The position numbers were made by a program, and so were the translations under genes. A stretch of DNA of 64,000 nt from Alphaproteobacteria bacterium (GTDB lineage Bacteria > Myxococcota_A > UBA796 > GCA-2862545): positions 67,629 to 131,628 of the forward strand of contig JACKEP010000017.1 of the NCBI GenBank assembly GCA_020632915.1. Direction: 5' to 3'. The notes beneath the pieces were generated by a model. The model made no database searches, was not told the origin of the DNA, and saw nothing but the letters and a program-made list of their open reading frames with translations. Each line of letters opens with the position of its first letter. Position 1 is the stretch's first letter. Positions 27,096 through 35,771 of the stretch are shown here, piece after piece.

Positions 27096-29258
27096 TTGAA
27101 CTCGATGTCCGGCGCCGCCGACGACCTGCTCGCCACGCTCACCGCGGCAGAGGCGTGCCTGCGTGCGCTGGCGGCGAGCGCGTTCCCGCCCGACGTCATG
27201 ATGCGCATCGAGCGCGACAGCACCCGCGCGGCCCGCCAGGCCGTCGCCTCGCTCCAGGGCGGTCGCACGCTCGAGCTGCCGGTCGGCTGGTCCGAGTACG
27301 TCGAGGTCGACGAGGCCCTCGACGCCTTGCTCGCCCGCCTGGTGCCCGCCACGCCGGCGTCCGATGCCACGCTGCCGCGCGGTGTCCGGCCTGCCGCCGC
27401 CGCAGCGGCCGACGCCGCTCGCGACGCCGCCTACGTCCGCACCACACCGGCGCCCACGCCCGCACCGCCCCCGTTCCGTCAGCCGACGGTCCAGGAGATC
27501 ACGCCGCCGCCGCGCGTGGTCATCGGCGCGGATCCCACGCCCGTCGCGCCCCCCGCGGCCGCCCATCCTGCCGCCGACCTGCCCGACGTCACCTACATCG
27601 ACGACGAGGAGATCGACGAGATCGACGCCCTCGACGCGCTCGACGACGACGACGCGGCGCCCCCCGCCGCGCCGCCCGCGAGCCGCTGGGACGAGGAGGA
27701 CGACGAAGACGAGGAGGAGGCCACGATCATCGGCACCGCCGAGGACCGCGCCGCCATCCAGTCGGGTGCCCACCAGGCGGTCACGTCCGACGACGCGTGG
27801 GTCCGGTACGAGCCGGTCAACGTGGTGCAGGTCGACCCCGACGAGCTGCAGGACCGCAAGACGTCCTACCGCGACGACGGCGTCGACTACATCACCTACG
27901 TCGAGCCGACGCCCACACCGTACGACCAGCCCACCGACGACGACGAGCCGCTCCCCGCCTACGCGTCCGGCCCGCAGCCCGCGATCGTCGACCCCGAGGA
28001 CGAGCACGAGGCGGAGGTGTCGGCGAAGGTGCCGTCGCCGACCAAGCCAAAGCCCGCAGCCAAGCCCGCGGCCGTGCAGGCCACGCCTGCGTCGCCGCCG
28101 CCCGCGGTCAAGGCCGCCGCGCCCGCCAAGAGCGAGCCGCTGCCGTCCTACCTGATCCAGCCCGACGCCCAGCCGGCCGCGCCCACCCGCTCCGCACCAC
28201 CGCGCCCCGCGCCGCCGCGCCCCCGCAACCCGGCGCCCGCCGCGAGCCGCCCTGCCGCCGACGCCGCGAGCCTGCCCGCCACCGACCTGCCTGCCGACGA
28301 CGAGTGGTCGTTCGTCGCCTCGGGCCAGGAGGAGGTCGAGGGCCCCGCCAGCCACGATCCCTACGCGGTCATGCGCAAGGAGCGGATGCGGCTCGACGAC
28401 TTCACCGCCGTCGACGAGGCCGAGGAGGCGATGCTCGCCGCCGCCGAGCGCGCGGTCACCGCGGCCGTCTCCGGCGTGGACGTCGACGACGACGCGCCCA
28501 CGGCGATCCGCCCGGCAGACGACCGCGCCCACGCCGCCGCCATCCAGCTCACCGGCGAGGGCGGGTCGCGCATCCTGGGCCTCGACGAAGACGAGGACGA
28601 CGACGACTCCGTCATCGAGCTCGGCGACACGCGCGACTACGGCGAGGACGACGGCGTCGAAGACGACCAGACCGGCATCCTCGGCGTCGGCGTGGTCGAG
28701 TACGACGACGACGTCGAGGACCTCGACGAAGACGGCGCCTACGAGGACGACGACCCCCACGTCCAGGCCCCGCTCGGGCCGGGCGCCCCCGAGCTCACGC
28801 CAGCCGAGGTCAGCGCGCTCATCGCCAAGGCCGAAGCCGTCGCCCGTCGCGACATGGCCGAGGGCGTCCGGGTCTACAGCGACGTGCTCGACGCCGATCC
28901 GGTGCGCGCCGAGGTGCTCCTGGCCCGCGGTCGGCTCAACCTCGACCTGGGCGACTTCCCCGCCGCGGTGAGCGACTTCCTCAAGGCCGAGGGCTTTGCC
29001 CCCGACGACGCCGACGTGCTCGTGGCCCTGGGCGACCTGTTCTTCAACCGCAAGGACTACGGCAAGGCCGTCTTCTACTTCAACCGTGCGCTCACGGTCG
29101 ACGACGGCCACGCCAACGCCTACGCCCGCCGCGGCATGGCCCACTACTACCGCAAGCAGTACAACGCGGCGGTCGAAGACCTCGAGAAGGCCAAGCGGCT
29201 CGACGGCAGCCTGGCGATGGTCGACAGCTACCTCGCCCGCGCGCGCAAGCGCGGGTAG
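27096..29258 (+). CDS. Large acidic protein with C-terminal TPR repeats
   Basis: 720 residues from TTG 27096 (GGGAGG four bases upstream); ATG 27105 is an alternative. Residues 1-90 are helical. About 90-565 is low complexity: Pro/Ala tracts alternating with Asp/Glu clusters such as IDDEEIDEIDALDALDDDD. About 567-720 holds at least four TPRs (ARGRLNLDLGDFPAAVSDF, FNRKDYGKAVFYFNRAL, YYRKQYNAAVEDLEKA). It has no signal peptide, so it is probably a cytoplasmic scaffold. Function unknown. Confidence 0.7.
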   Translation: MNSMSGAADDLLATLTAAEACLRALAASAFPPDVMMRIERDSTRAARQAVASLQGGRTLELPVGWSEYVEVDEALDALLARLVPATPASDATLPRGVRPAAAAAADAARDAAYVRTTPAPTPAPPPFRQPTVQEITPPPRVVIGADPTPVAPPAAAHPAADLPDVTYIDDEEIDEIDALDALDDDDAAPPAAPPASRWDEEDDEDEEEATIIGTAEDRAAIQSGAHQAVTSDDAWVRYEPVNVVQVDPDELQDRKTSYRDDGVDYITYVEPTPTPYDQPTDDDEPLPAYASGPQPAIVDPEDEHEAEVSAKVPSPTKPKPAAKPAAVQATPASPPPAVKAAAPAKSEPLPSYLIQPDAQPAAPTRSAPPRPAPPRPRNPAPAASRPAADAASLPATDLPADDEWSFVASGQEEVEGPASHDPYAVMRKERMRLDDFTAVDEAEEAMLAAAERAVTAAVSGVDVDDDAPTAIRPADDRAHAAAIQLTGEGGSRILGLDEDEDDDDSVIELGDTRDYGEDDGVEDDQTGILGVGVVEYDDDVEDLDEDGAYEDDDPHVQAPLGPGAPELTPAEVSALIAKAEAVARRDMAEGVRVYSDVLDADPVRAEVLLARGRLNLDLGDFPAAVSDFLKAEGFAPDDADVLVALGDLFFNRKDYGKAVFYFNRALTVDDGHANAYARRGMAHYYRKQYNAAVEDLEKAKRLDGSLAMVDSYLARARKRG

Positions 29259-29314
29259 GCTCGGGCGCGCGTGCTGCGCGAGGGTCCCCGCGCACAGGCG
29301 ACGAGGGAGCGCCC

Positions 29315-30043
29315 ATGACGACGCCGCGCGTGCTGCTGATCAGCCTCCGCGACGCCCACGACCCGATGGCCAGCCACGAGCGGGCCTGCTTCGCGCGCGC
29401 CGCCGACGTGCCGGTCGACGCCGTCGACGTCCACGTGGTGTTCGACGCGCCGCTGCCGCCCGCGAGCGTGCACGCCTACGACGCCTTCTTCTTCGGCGGC
29501 TCCGGGGCGTACTCGGTCCTCGACGACACGCCGTGGATGCCCGACGCGCTGGAGGCGCTGCTCCGGGTGATCGACGCCGCGCGGCCCACCTGGGCGTCGT
29601 GTTTCGGCTTCCAGGCGGTCGCCAAGGCGCTCGGCGGCGTGGTCGTGCACGACGAGGCGCTCACGGAGATGGGTGCCGTGCAGCTCACGCTCACCGACGC
29701 CGGCCGCGCCGACCCGCTCCTGGGCACGCTGCCCGAGCCGTTCTGGGTGCAGGAGGGCCACCACGACCACGTGATCGCCCTGCCGCCCGCCGTCACCCGC
29801 CTCGCAATCGGCGACCGCGGCGTGGAGCAGGCGTTCCGCATCGACGGCGTGCCGTTCTACGCCAGCCAGTTCCACCCCGAGCTCGACATCGACGCCGTCA
29901 TCGCCCGGTTCCTGCACTACGCCGACCACTACCACAACGGCGATCACGCAGACTTCGAGGCGATCCTCGCCCGCCTGCGCGGCGGGGGCGACACACCCGA
30001 GGTGGCCCGGATGCTGGCGCGCCTGGTGCGCGGCGAGGCCTGA
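29315..30043 (+). CDS. Class I glutamine amidotransferase-like protein
   Basis: 242 residues. The GATase triad is intact: Cys96 (ASCFGFQ), His187 and Glu189 (QFHPEL). The oxyanion strand FFFGGSGAYSV (58-68) is present. The nucleophile elbow is CFGFQ, as in stand-alone GuaA-like amidotransferases, with no synthase domain attached. These release ammonia from glutamine or act on gamma-glutamyl compounds such as gamma-glutamyl-putrescine. The partner and substrate are unknown. Confidence 0.85.
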   Translation: MTTPRVLLISLRDAHDPMASHERACFARAADVPVDAVDVHVVFDAPLPPASVHAYDAFFFGGSGAYSVLDDTPWMPDALEALLRVIDAARPTWASCFGFQAVAKALGGVVVHDEALTEMGAVQLTLTDAGRADPLLGTLPEPFWVQEGHHDHVIALPPAVTRLAIGDRGVEQAFRIDGVPFYASQFHPELDIDAVIARFLHYADHYHNGDHADFEAILARLRGGGDTPEVARMLARLVRGEA

Positions 30044-30062
30044 CCCGCGCCACGCCGACGCC

Positions 30063-31349
30063 CTACTTCTTGCTGCGGACCTTCGCCGCCTTCTCGCGCG
30101 GCGGCAGGTAGTAGACGCCCTGCACCTGGGCGGCGCCCTGGTAGGGCTGGATGTAGGTGCTGGCGGCAGGCAGGCCCGCGCCCACGGCGAGCTCGAGCGC
30201 GTCGTCCTTGCGGCTCTTGAGCGTGGGGTAGAACTTGAAGCCGAGCGCCACGTTCTCGAACACGAACGGCCCCTCGGCGCGGCCGAGGTTGCGGGCGTAG
30301 ACGTCGGACTCGACGTAGAGCGCCACGGGCTGGGCGAGGCGGAACGACAGGTGGACGCCGCCGGTGATCGCCACGGTCTCCTGCTTGCGCGTGCCGATCT
30401 CGGCGCCCGCCACGACCTGGATCTGCGACTTGCCGAACGGCTTGTCGGCCGGGCCGAACATCTTGGCGAACCCGATCATCGGGCGCACCTGGAAGAACAG
30501 GGGGTTGAAGTTGAGCCGGAAGTCCGCCGAGATCGTGGCGACGAGCCGGTCGCGCGCCGACTTGACGAAGGCGTAGCGCGTGCCGACCTCGAGGCCCCAG
30601 CCGGTGTAGCGGCCCGAGACGCCGCCGTGAACGGACAGCTTGCGCAGGATCGCGTACTCGAAGTCGGCGATGCCGCCGGTGTAGAGCGGACCGGCACCAA
30701 AGCCCATGTCGATGCCCGCGGTCACCTTGGTGCGCGGGTTGAGCGTGACCAGGTGCAGCGGCTGCACGATGTCGAGCTCGAGGGTGTTGGCGTCGACCGT
30801 GGCCTGCCCGTCGCGCCCGATGCGGTTGCCGTACTCGGCGCGCTGGAGCTCGTCCATGTGCGCCTCGATGCGCTCCCGGAAGATGGAGTTGGGGTACTCC
30901 TGGAGGTAGGCCTCCCAGGCCATGGCCTCCTCGTCGGGCGGCAGCGAGGAGATCTCGGCCTCGCGGGCGCGGAAGACGCGCGGGTTGTCGACGCCCTCCT
31001 GGAGCAGGTCGTCGCGCGTGTTGCGCTCGTCCTCGAAGAGATCCTCCTCCTCGACCGGCTCGCCGCCGTCGTCGACGGGGTCGGAGAACTCGTCGTCGAG
31101 GAGGTCCTCGTCGTCTTCGCCGGACGGCGGCGGCCCCTCGTCGGCCTTCTTGTCGTCGGCCTTCTTCGCGTCGTCCTTCTTCGGCTCCTCCTTCTTCTTC
31201 TCGGGAGGAGGCTCGTCGTCGGGCATCTCGTCGTCGAAGAAGGGCTCGTCGTCCTCTTCCGTGAAGTCGTCGTCCTTGCTCTGGGCGACGGCGGTGGCGG
31301 CGGTTCCCAGCCCGGACAGGAGGAGCAGGGAGAGGAGGAGACGGATCAT
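30063..31349 (-). CDS. Exported acidic-linker protein with probable outer-membrane beta-barrel
   Basis: 428 residues. A signal peptide spans residues 1-22 (LLLSLLLLSGLGTAATAVAQ). Residues 23-115 are a low-complexity Asp/Glu/Lys/Pro stretch, and a short helical segment follows (about 120-165, SSLPPDEEAMAWEAYLQEYP). From about 175 to the end there are alternating amphipathic strands with aromatic girdles (ILRKLSVHGGVSGRYTGWGL, FRLNFNPLFFQVRP), as in 12- to 14-stranded outer-membrane barrels. The function is unknown. It is convergent with the amidotransferase and divergent from the gene at 31399. Confidence 0.65.
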   Translation of the reverse strand: MIRLLLSLLLLSGLGTAATAVAQSKDDDFTEEDDEPFFDDEMPDDEPPPEKKKEEPKKDDAKKADDKKADEGPPPSGEDDEDLLDDEFSDPVDDGGEPVEEEDLFEDERNTRDDLLQEGVDNPRVFRAREAEISSLPPDEEAMAWEAYLQEYPNSIFRERIEAHMDELQRAEYGNRIGRDGQATVDANTLELDIVQPLHLVTLNPRTKVTAGIDMGFGAGPLYTGGIADFEYAILRKLSVHGGVSGRYTGWGLEVGTRYAFVKSARDRLVATISADFRLNFNPLFFQVRPMIGFAKMFGPADKPFGKSQIQVVAGAEIGTRKQETVAITGGVHLSFRLAQPVALYVESDVYARNLGRAEGPFVFENVALGFKFYPTLKSRKDDALELAVGAGLPAASTYIQPYQGAAQVQGVYYLPPREKAAKVRSKK

Positions 31350-31398
31350 CGGCGTGGCCCGCTGGTGCGAGGGTCGGCGGATGATAGACCGGAGCCCT

Positions 31399-32112
31399 AT
31401 GGCAGGCAAGGAACCCCCCGTGCACGCTGACGTGGACCTGACGCAGCCCGGATCGGAGCCCTCGTCGCCTCCCGACGCCGAAGCCCACCACACGGCCTCG
31501 GTGGAGGTGGTGCGACAGGCCCTGGTGCGCCTGCGGGGCGGGGCGCCGTTCCTGTCGTCGGCCGACGGTGCGCTGCTGGTGCGGTGGCTCGACGAGGGCG
31601 TCCCCGTCTGGAAGATCCTCCACGGGCTCGACGCCGCGGCGCGCCAGCGCCACGCCCGTCGCATCCGCGCACCGCTCGCGCTGGCCCACGCCGCACGCCA
31701 CCTCGGTCGCCCCCGCGCGATCGACGTACCGCCGGTGGTCGCCGAGCCCGCCGTCGCCGACCACCCACTCGCCCCGATCGCGGCCGCGCTGCGGGTGGCC
31801 ACGCCGCCGCCGGGCCTGGAGGAGGCCTGCGCGCGCCTCGCCGCGGCCCTGCGGTCCCTGCCCACCGACGACGCCGACGCCCTGCGCGACGCCGCCGCCA
31901 CGCGCATCGTCGCGTTCCTCGACCAGGGCTGGCACACGATCGACGCCGGCGAGCGCCGGCGCTTCCATGCCGACGCGCGCACCCACCTGACCGACGTCCT
32001 CGCCGACCTCGACGAGGCCCGCGCCGACGCCCTCGTCGAGGAGCACGCCCGCGGCCTGTGGCGCCAGGCGTGGCCGGCCCTGTCCCTCACCCTGCTCTGG
32101 CGGCTCGTGTGA
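31399..32112 (+). CDS. Hypothetical partner of DnaC-like ATPase
   Basis: 237 residues, helical and Ala/Arg-rich. Residues about 35-80 (VEVVRQALVRLRGGAPFLS, then LVRWLDEGVPVWKILHGLD) look like a small helical or winged-helix DNA-binding fold, as in proteins encoded next to DnaC-like loaders in delta-proteobacteria. GGAG lies four bases before the ATG. It overlaps the DnaC-like gene by 4 bp (GTGA), a strong sign of a stoichiometric pair. Its own function is unknown. Confidence 0.55.
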   Translation: MAGKEPPVHADVDLTQPGSEPSSPPDAEAHHTASVEVVRQALVRLRGGAPFLSSADGALLVRWLDEGVPVWKILHGLDAAARQRHARRIRAPLALAHAARHLGRPRAIDVPPVVAEPAVADHPLAPIAAALRVATPPPGLEEACARLAAALRSLPTDDADALRDAAATRIVAFLDQGWHTIDAGERRRFHADARTHLTDVLADLDEARADALVEEHARGLWRQAWPALSLTLLWRLV

Positions 32113-32987
32113 CCCACGTCCTGCACCCCGGCGCCGATCCGTCCTGCCGCACCTGCCGCGGCCTGGGCCTGCAGGTGGTGCGCGACGGCGCCTGGGCCCG
32201 CGCCGTGCCGTGCACCTGCGTGCCCGCGGTGTGCCCGGCGTGTCGGGGCATGGGCTACCGGTCCACGGGCACGGGCTTTCGCGCCCCGGTCACGCGCTGC
32301 GACTGCCAGGTGATCGCCGACCGGGCCCGCACGTTCGACGCGATCGGCATCCCCGGCCGCTACGCCCACGCCACGCTGGGTCGCTTCGACCCGAAGTCCG
32401 GCGCCGGCTCAGCCCACCAGGCCGCCACGCGCTTCGTCACCCAGTACCGCCCGGGCGAGATGAACCGCGGCCTCGTCTTCCATGGGCGCGTGGGCACCGG
32501 CAAGACCCACCTCGCCGTGGCCATCGTGCGTCGCCTCGCCCTGCTGCGCGGCGTGTCCTGCCGCTTCGTCGAGTTCAGCCACCTCCTGCAGGATCTCAAG
32601 TACAGCTTCGACCGCAACGCCGGCACCGAGGAGCTGCTCGCCCCGCTCGTGTCGTGCGAGGTGCTGGTGGTCGACGAGCTCGGCAAGGGACGCAACACCG
32701 AGTTCGAGGGCACCGTGCTCGACGAGCTGGTGAGCCGTCGGTACAACGCCCTGTCCACCGTGATCGGCACCACCAACTTCGTGCCCGCCCACGCGCAGAA
32801 GGCGCCGGCGTCCCGCTACACGGGCGTGGTCGCCGACAGCTACGCCAACCTCGCCGCCGCCACGCCCACGCTGCCGTCGCTCGACGCCCGCCTGGGCGAC
32901 CGGGTCTACAGCCGGCTGCGCGAGATGTGTGACTTCGTCCCCGTCGAGGGGGAAGACCACCGCGAGTTGTCCCGTCCGCGCGCCTGA
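32109..32987 (+). CDS. DnaC/IstB-like AAA+ ATPase with N-terminal zinc cluster
   Basis: 292 residues. The first 66 residues hold four Cys pairs: CRTCRGLG (13-20), CTC (35-37), CPACRGMG (42-49) and CDC (64-66). Two of them have the DnaJ-type CxxCxGxG form, so two zinc sites are likely. Walker A GRVGTGKTH (126-134), Walker B VLVVDELG and sensor-like STVIGTTNF follow, as in DnaC, DnaI and IstB. It probably loads the replicative helicase or performs a similar AAA+ task. No transposase is adjacent, so IstB of an insertion sequence is unlikely. Confidence 0.8.
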   Translation: MTHVLHPGADPSCRTCRGLGLQVVRDGAWARAVPCTCVPAVCPACRGMGYRSTGTGFRAPVTRCDCQVIADRARTFDAIGIPGRYAHATLGRFDPKSGAGSAHQAATRFVTQYRPGEMNRGLVFHGRVGTGKTHLAVAIVRRLALLRGVSCRFVEFSHLLQDLKYSFDRNAGTEELLAPLVSCEVLVVDELGKGRNTEFEGTVLDELVSRRYNALSTVIGTTNFVPAHAQKAPASRYTGVVADSYANLAAATPTLPSLDARLGDRVYSRLREMCDFVPVEGEDHRELSRPRA

Positions 32988-33040
32988 GCGCCGGCCGCGC
33001 GCCGTCGCTTCGAGATAGACCCGCGGCAGAGAGGGTGTGT

Positions 33041-33667
33041 GTGGCGTTCACGGTGACCTATCCGACCTCGGCTCCGCTGCCGGGCCTCGACGCGCTGGCG
33101 TCGTGGCTCACCGAGCACGGCGAGGCGTTCGATCGGCAGGGTCCCGACGTGCTGGAGCTGCGCGCCCTGCCCCTGCGCATCGTCCACGGCGGCGACGGCG
33201 TGCGCGCCCAGGTCGATCTCACACCCACGGTCCCGCTGTCGCGGCTCACGCGCCTGCTGTTCGACCTGTCGGTGCGCGTCGGGGCCGACGTCCGCCTCGT
33301 CGGCGTCGGCCAGGTCAACCGCCCGAGCCTGTGGCTGCGCTTCGCCGACGAGCAGGATCGCCTGCGCGTGGCCGCCGCGCTCGCCAAGGCCGCCGCCCAG
33401 AGCCACCGCGACGACATCCTCAAGGCCATGTGGAGCGTGCTCGGCACGCTCGGCGGGGGCCGCGACCTGCGGTGGGACGCCACGCGCGAGCGCATCGTCG
33501 AGATGCGCGAGGTGGGCTCGCCCGACGGCATCAGCGTGGAAGACGCGCGCTGGCACGACGCTGAGGTGTCCCCCGGCGACACCGTCGCCGTCCCCGTCAG
33601 CGGCGACCTGCACATCCTGGTGTGGCGCTGGCTCGCCGACGCCTGGCCCAGCCTCGCCGGCACCTGA
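33041..33667 (+). CDS. Hypothetical protein
   Basis: 208 residues from GTG 33041 with GAGAGGG five bases upstream (another GTG two codons earlier is less well spaced). It is predicted alpha/beta, starting FTVTYPTSAPLPGLDALASWL, with RLTRLLFDLSVRVGADVRLV in the middle and a C-terminal Trp-rich LHILVWRWLADAWP. No signal peptide or membrane segment. The epimerase gene begins 12 bp later, so the two probably share a transcript. No family recognised. Confidence 0.55.
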   Translation: MAFTVTYPTSAPLPGLDALASWLTEHGEAFDRQGPDVLELRALPLRIVHGGDGVRAQVDLTPTVPLSRLTRLLFDLSVRVGADVRLVGVGQVNRPSLWLRFADEQDRLRVAAALAKAAAQSHRDDILKAMWSVLGTLGGGRDLRWDATRERIVEMREVGSPDGISVEDARWHDAEVSPGDTVAVPVSGDLHILVWRWLADAWPSLAGT

Positions 33668-33679
33668 CCCGGAGTCCCC

Positions 33680-34096
33680 GTGATCCTGTCCCTCGACCAC
33701 ATCGCCGTCGCCGTGCCCGACCTCGCCAAGGCCATCCAGCGCTACGCGGAGGACTTCGGCATCGCCTTGCAGGGCACCGAGGACGTGCCGAGCGCCAAGA
33801 CGTCCACGGCCTTCTTCCCGATCGACGGCACGCGCATCGAGCTCATCCACCCGCTGAACGGCACCGGGCCCGTGGTGAAGTTCCTGGAGCAGCGCGGCGG
33901 CGGCCTGCACCACCTGTGCTTCCGCACCGACGACATCGAGGCCGACATGCAGCGCCTGTCCGCCAAGGGCTACCGCTTCCTGTCCGACACGCCCCAGCCC
34001 GGCGCCCACGGCACCCGGGTGGCGTTCATCCACCCCAAGTCCACCGACGGCGTGCTGATCGAGCTCGCCGAGCACCCCAAGGACGCACACGGCTGA
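33680..34096 (+). CDS. mce: Methylmalonyl-CoA epimerase
   Basis: 138 residues, two tandem vicinal-oxygen-chelate modules. Likely metal ligands are His7 (LDHIAVAV), His77 or His78 (LHHLCF) and Glu128 (LIELAE), with Glu54 in RIELIHP as a general base or ligand. Length and motifs match methylmalonyl-CoA epimerase, which interconverts the (R) and (S) forms in propionate and odd-chain or branched-chain degradation. The mutase is not in this window. The GTG start follows GGAG. Its stop overlaps the nagZ ATG (TGATG). Confidence 0.9.
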   Translation: MILSLDHIAVAVPDLAKAIQRYAEDFGIALQGTEDVPSAKTSTAFFPIDGTRIELIHPLNGTGPVVKFLEQRGGGLHHLCFRTDDIEADMQRLSAKGYRFLSDTPQPGAHGTRVAFIHPKSTDGVLIELAEHPKDAHG

Positions 34097-35205
34097 TGGC
34101 ACACAGGGTCACCGCCGTCGGACAGACCACCACGCTGCACGACCGCAAGGTGCGTGCGGGGCAGCGGCTGGTCATCGGCCTGCCCCACCCCCACGTCGAC
34201 GACGACCTGCGCGCGCTGGTCAAGGAGATCGGCCCCGCCGGCTTCATCCTGTTCCGACGCAACGTCGAGGAGCCCGCCCAGGTCCGCGAGCTGGTGCGCG
34301 AGCTCAAGAGCCTCGTCGACCCCCACCACCCCGCCCTCGTCAGCATCGACCAGGAAGGCGGCCGCGTGCAGCGGGTGCGGGCGCCCGCCACCGAGTGGCC
34401 GCCCATGCGCACGGTGGGGCGCGCCGGCGACCACACCGCCGCCGTCGCCACGGCCCTGGCCACCGAGCTCGCCGCGATGGGCATCGACCTCGACTACGCC
34501 CCCGTCGCCGACGTCGACTCCAACCCCGACAACCCGGTCATCGGCGACCGCGCGTTCAGCCACGACCCCGCCGAGGTGGCCCGCCACGTCACCACGTTCG
34601 TGCAGGCGATGCAGGCGCGCGGGGTGATCGCCTGCGCCAAGCACTTCCCCGGTCACGGCGACACCCGCCTCGACAGCCACACCCACCTGCCGGTGGTCGA
34701 GGAGGAGATCCCCCGCCTGCGCACGCGCGAGCTGGTGCCCTTCGAGGCCGCCGTGCGCGCCGGCGTGGGTGCCGTCATGACCGCCCACGTCGTGTTCCCC
34801 GCGTGGGACGAGGACCTGCCGGCCACGCTGTCGCCGCGCATCCTGCCCACCGAGCTGCGCGGCCGCCTGGGGTTTGGCGGCGTCGTGTTCAGCGACGACC
34901 TGGAGATGAAGGCGGTCGCCGACCGCTGGGACGTCCCCACCATCGTGCGCCTGGCCACGCAGGCCACCGTCGACGTGCTGCTCTGCTGCGCCAGCCCCGA
35001 GCTGCAGATCGCGGCCTACACCGCCCTCGTCCAGCAGCAGGAGGACGAACCCGCCCTGCACCGGGCCACGGAAGACGCGGTCAAGCGCGTGCACGCCCTG
35101 CGGGAGCGCTTCCTGCGCGATCGGCCGCCCCAGCCCGACCTGTCCGTGGTGGGCGCGCCGGATCACCGCGTGCTCGCCGAGCTCGTCCGTCAGCGCGGCG
35201 GCTGA
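34096..35205 (+). CDS. nagZ: Beta-N-acetylhexosaminidase NagZ (GH3)
   Basis: 369 residues. GH3 landmarks: FRRNVEEPAQV (53-63), VSIDQEGGRVQR (82-93), the family signature KHFPGHGDTRLDSHTHLP (182-199, with the acid/base His of NagZ) and the nucleophile Asp267 in FSDDLEM. The C-terminal second domain of larger GH3 enzymes is absent, as in NagZ. It removes N-acetylglucosamine from muropeptides during cell-wall recycling in the cytoplasm. It starts on the epimerase stop, and its end overlaps the convergent HD gene by 16 bp. Confidence 0.9.
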   Translation: MAHRVTAVGQTTTLHDRKVRAGQRLVIGLPHPHVDDDLRALVKEIGPAGFILFRRNVEEPAQVRELVRELKSLVDPHHPALVSIDQEGGRVQRVRAPATEWPPMRTVGRAGDHTAAVATALATELAAMGIDLDYAPVADVDSNPDNPVIGDRAFSHDPAEVARHVTTFVQAMQARGVIACAKHFPGHGDTRLDSHTHLPVVEEEIPRLRTRELVPFEAAVRAGVGAVMTAHVVFPAWDEDLPATLSPRILPTELRGRLGFGGVVFSDDLEMKAVADRWDVPTIVRLATQATVDVLLCCASPELQIAAYTALVQQQEDEPALHRATEDAVKRVHALRERFLRDRPPQPDLSVVGAPDHRVLAELVRQRGG

Positions 35206-35771
35206 TCCGCGTCGGCGTGCAGGCCGTCCACCTCGGCCGCGAGGCGGTCGAGCAGCGGGTGCGACCAGCCGTGCCCCAGCGCCTCGACCACGGCGCGGTA
35301 GTACCAGAGCGTGCCATCGCGGCCTGCCGTGAACCGGTCGAAGACCACCGGCCCGGCCACGGCGAGGTCGGCGCGGATCGTGCGGCAGTTGTGCAGCTTG
35401 TCGGCGGCCGAGATCAGCTTGAGGTCGGGGTGGGCGACGCGCAGGTGGGCCAGGTAGCGGTCCTTGCGGGCCTGCCACGGCGGCTTGGGGTGCTCCAGGG
35501 CGTCCGACAGCCCCACCACGAGGTCGGCGACGCGGTCTCCGAAGCGCGCCCGCAGCCCGGGCGCTCCGTCCGGGTCGACGTCCTCGAGGTAGTCGTGGAG
35601 CAAGGCGGCCACGAGCTGGTCCTCGTCACCGCCGGCCTCCCCCACCAGCGCCATCACGGCGAACAGGTGGGTGACGTAGGGCACGGTCGTGCCCTTGCGG
35701 AAGCTGTCGCGGAAGGCCTCCACCACCAGCGCCGTCGCGTCGTCGAGGCGGGTGGTGTAGGCGGCCGTCAT
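35190..35771 (-). CDS. HD-domain protein, small alarmone hydrolase-like
   Basis: 193 residues. The HD metal site is intact: His35 (VTHLFA), His59-Asp60 and Asp124. LLHDYLEDV carries the HD...ED signature, and AADKLHNCRTIRADL matches the ADxLHN block of the SpoT/Mesh1 hydrolase domain, with no synthetase, TGS or ACT domain. Mesh1-like enzymes hydrolyse (p)ppGpp or related nucleotides; that activity is inferred. It overlaps the desaturase stop by 4 bp (ATGA), so it is the last gene of the ACP operon. Confidence 0.75.
   Translation of the reverse strand: MTAAYTTRLDDATALVVEAFRDSFRKGTTVPYVTHLFAVMALVGEAGGDEDQLVAALLHDYLEDVDPDGAPGLRARFGDRVADLVVGLSDALEHPKPPWQARKDRYLAHLRVAHPDLKLISAADKLHNCRTIRADLAVAGPVVFDRFTAGRDGTLWYYRAVVEALGHGWSHPLLDRLAAEVDGLHADADQPPR

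Noticed and set aside
32109..32987. IstB of an IS21-type insertion sequence
   Set aside because: No IstA transposase or terminal inverted repeats nearby; the N-terminal zinc cluster and coupled partner do not fit an IS.
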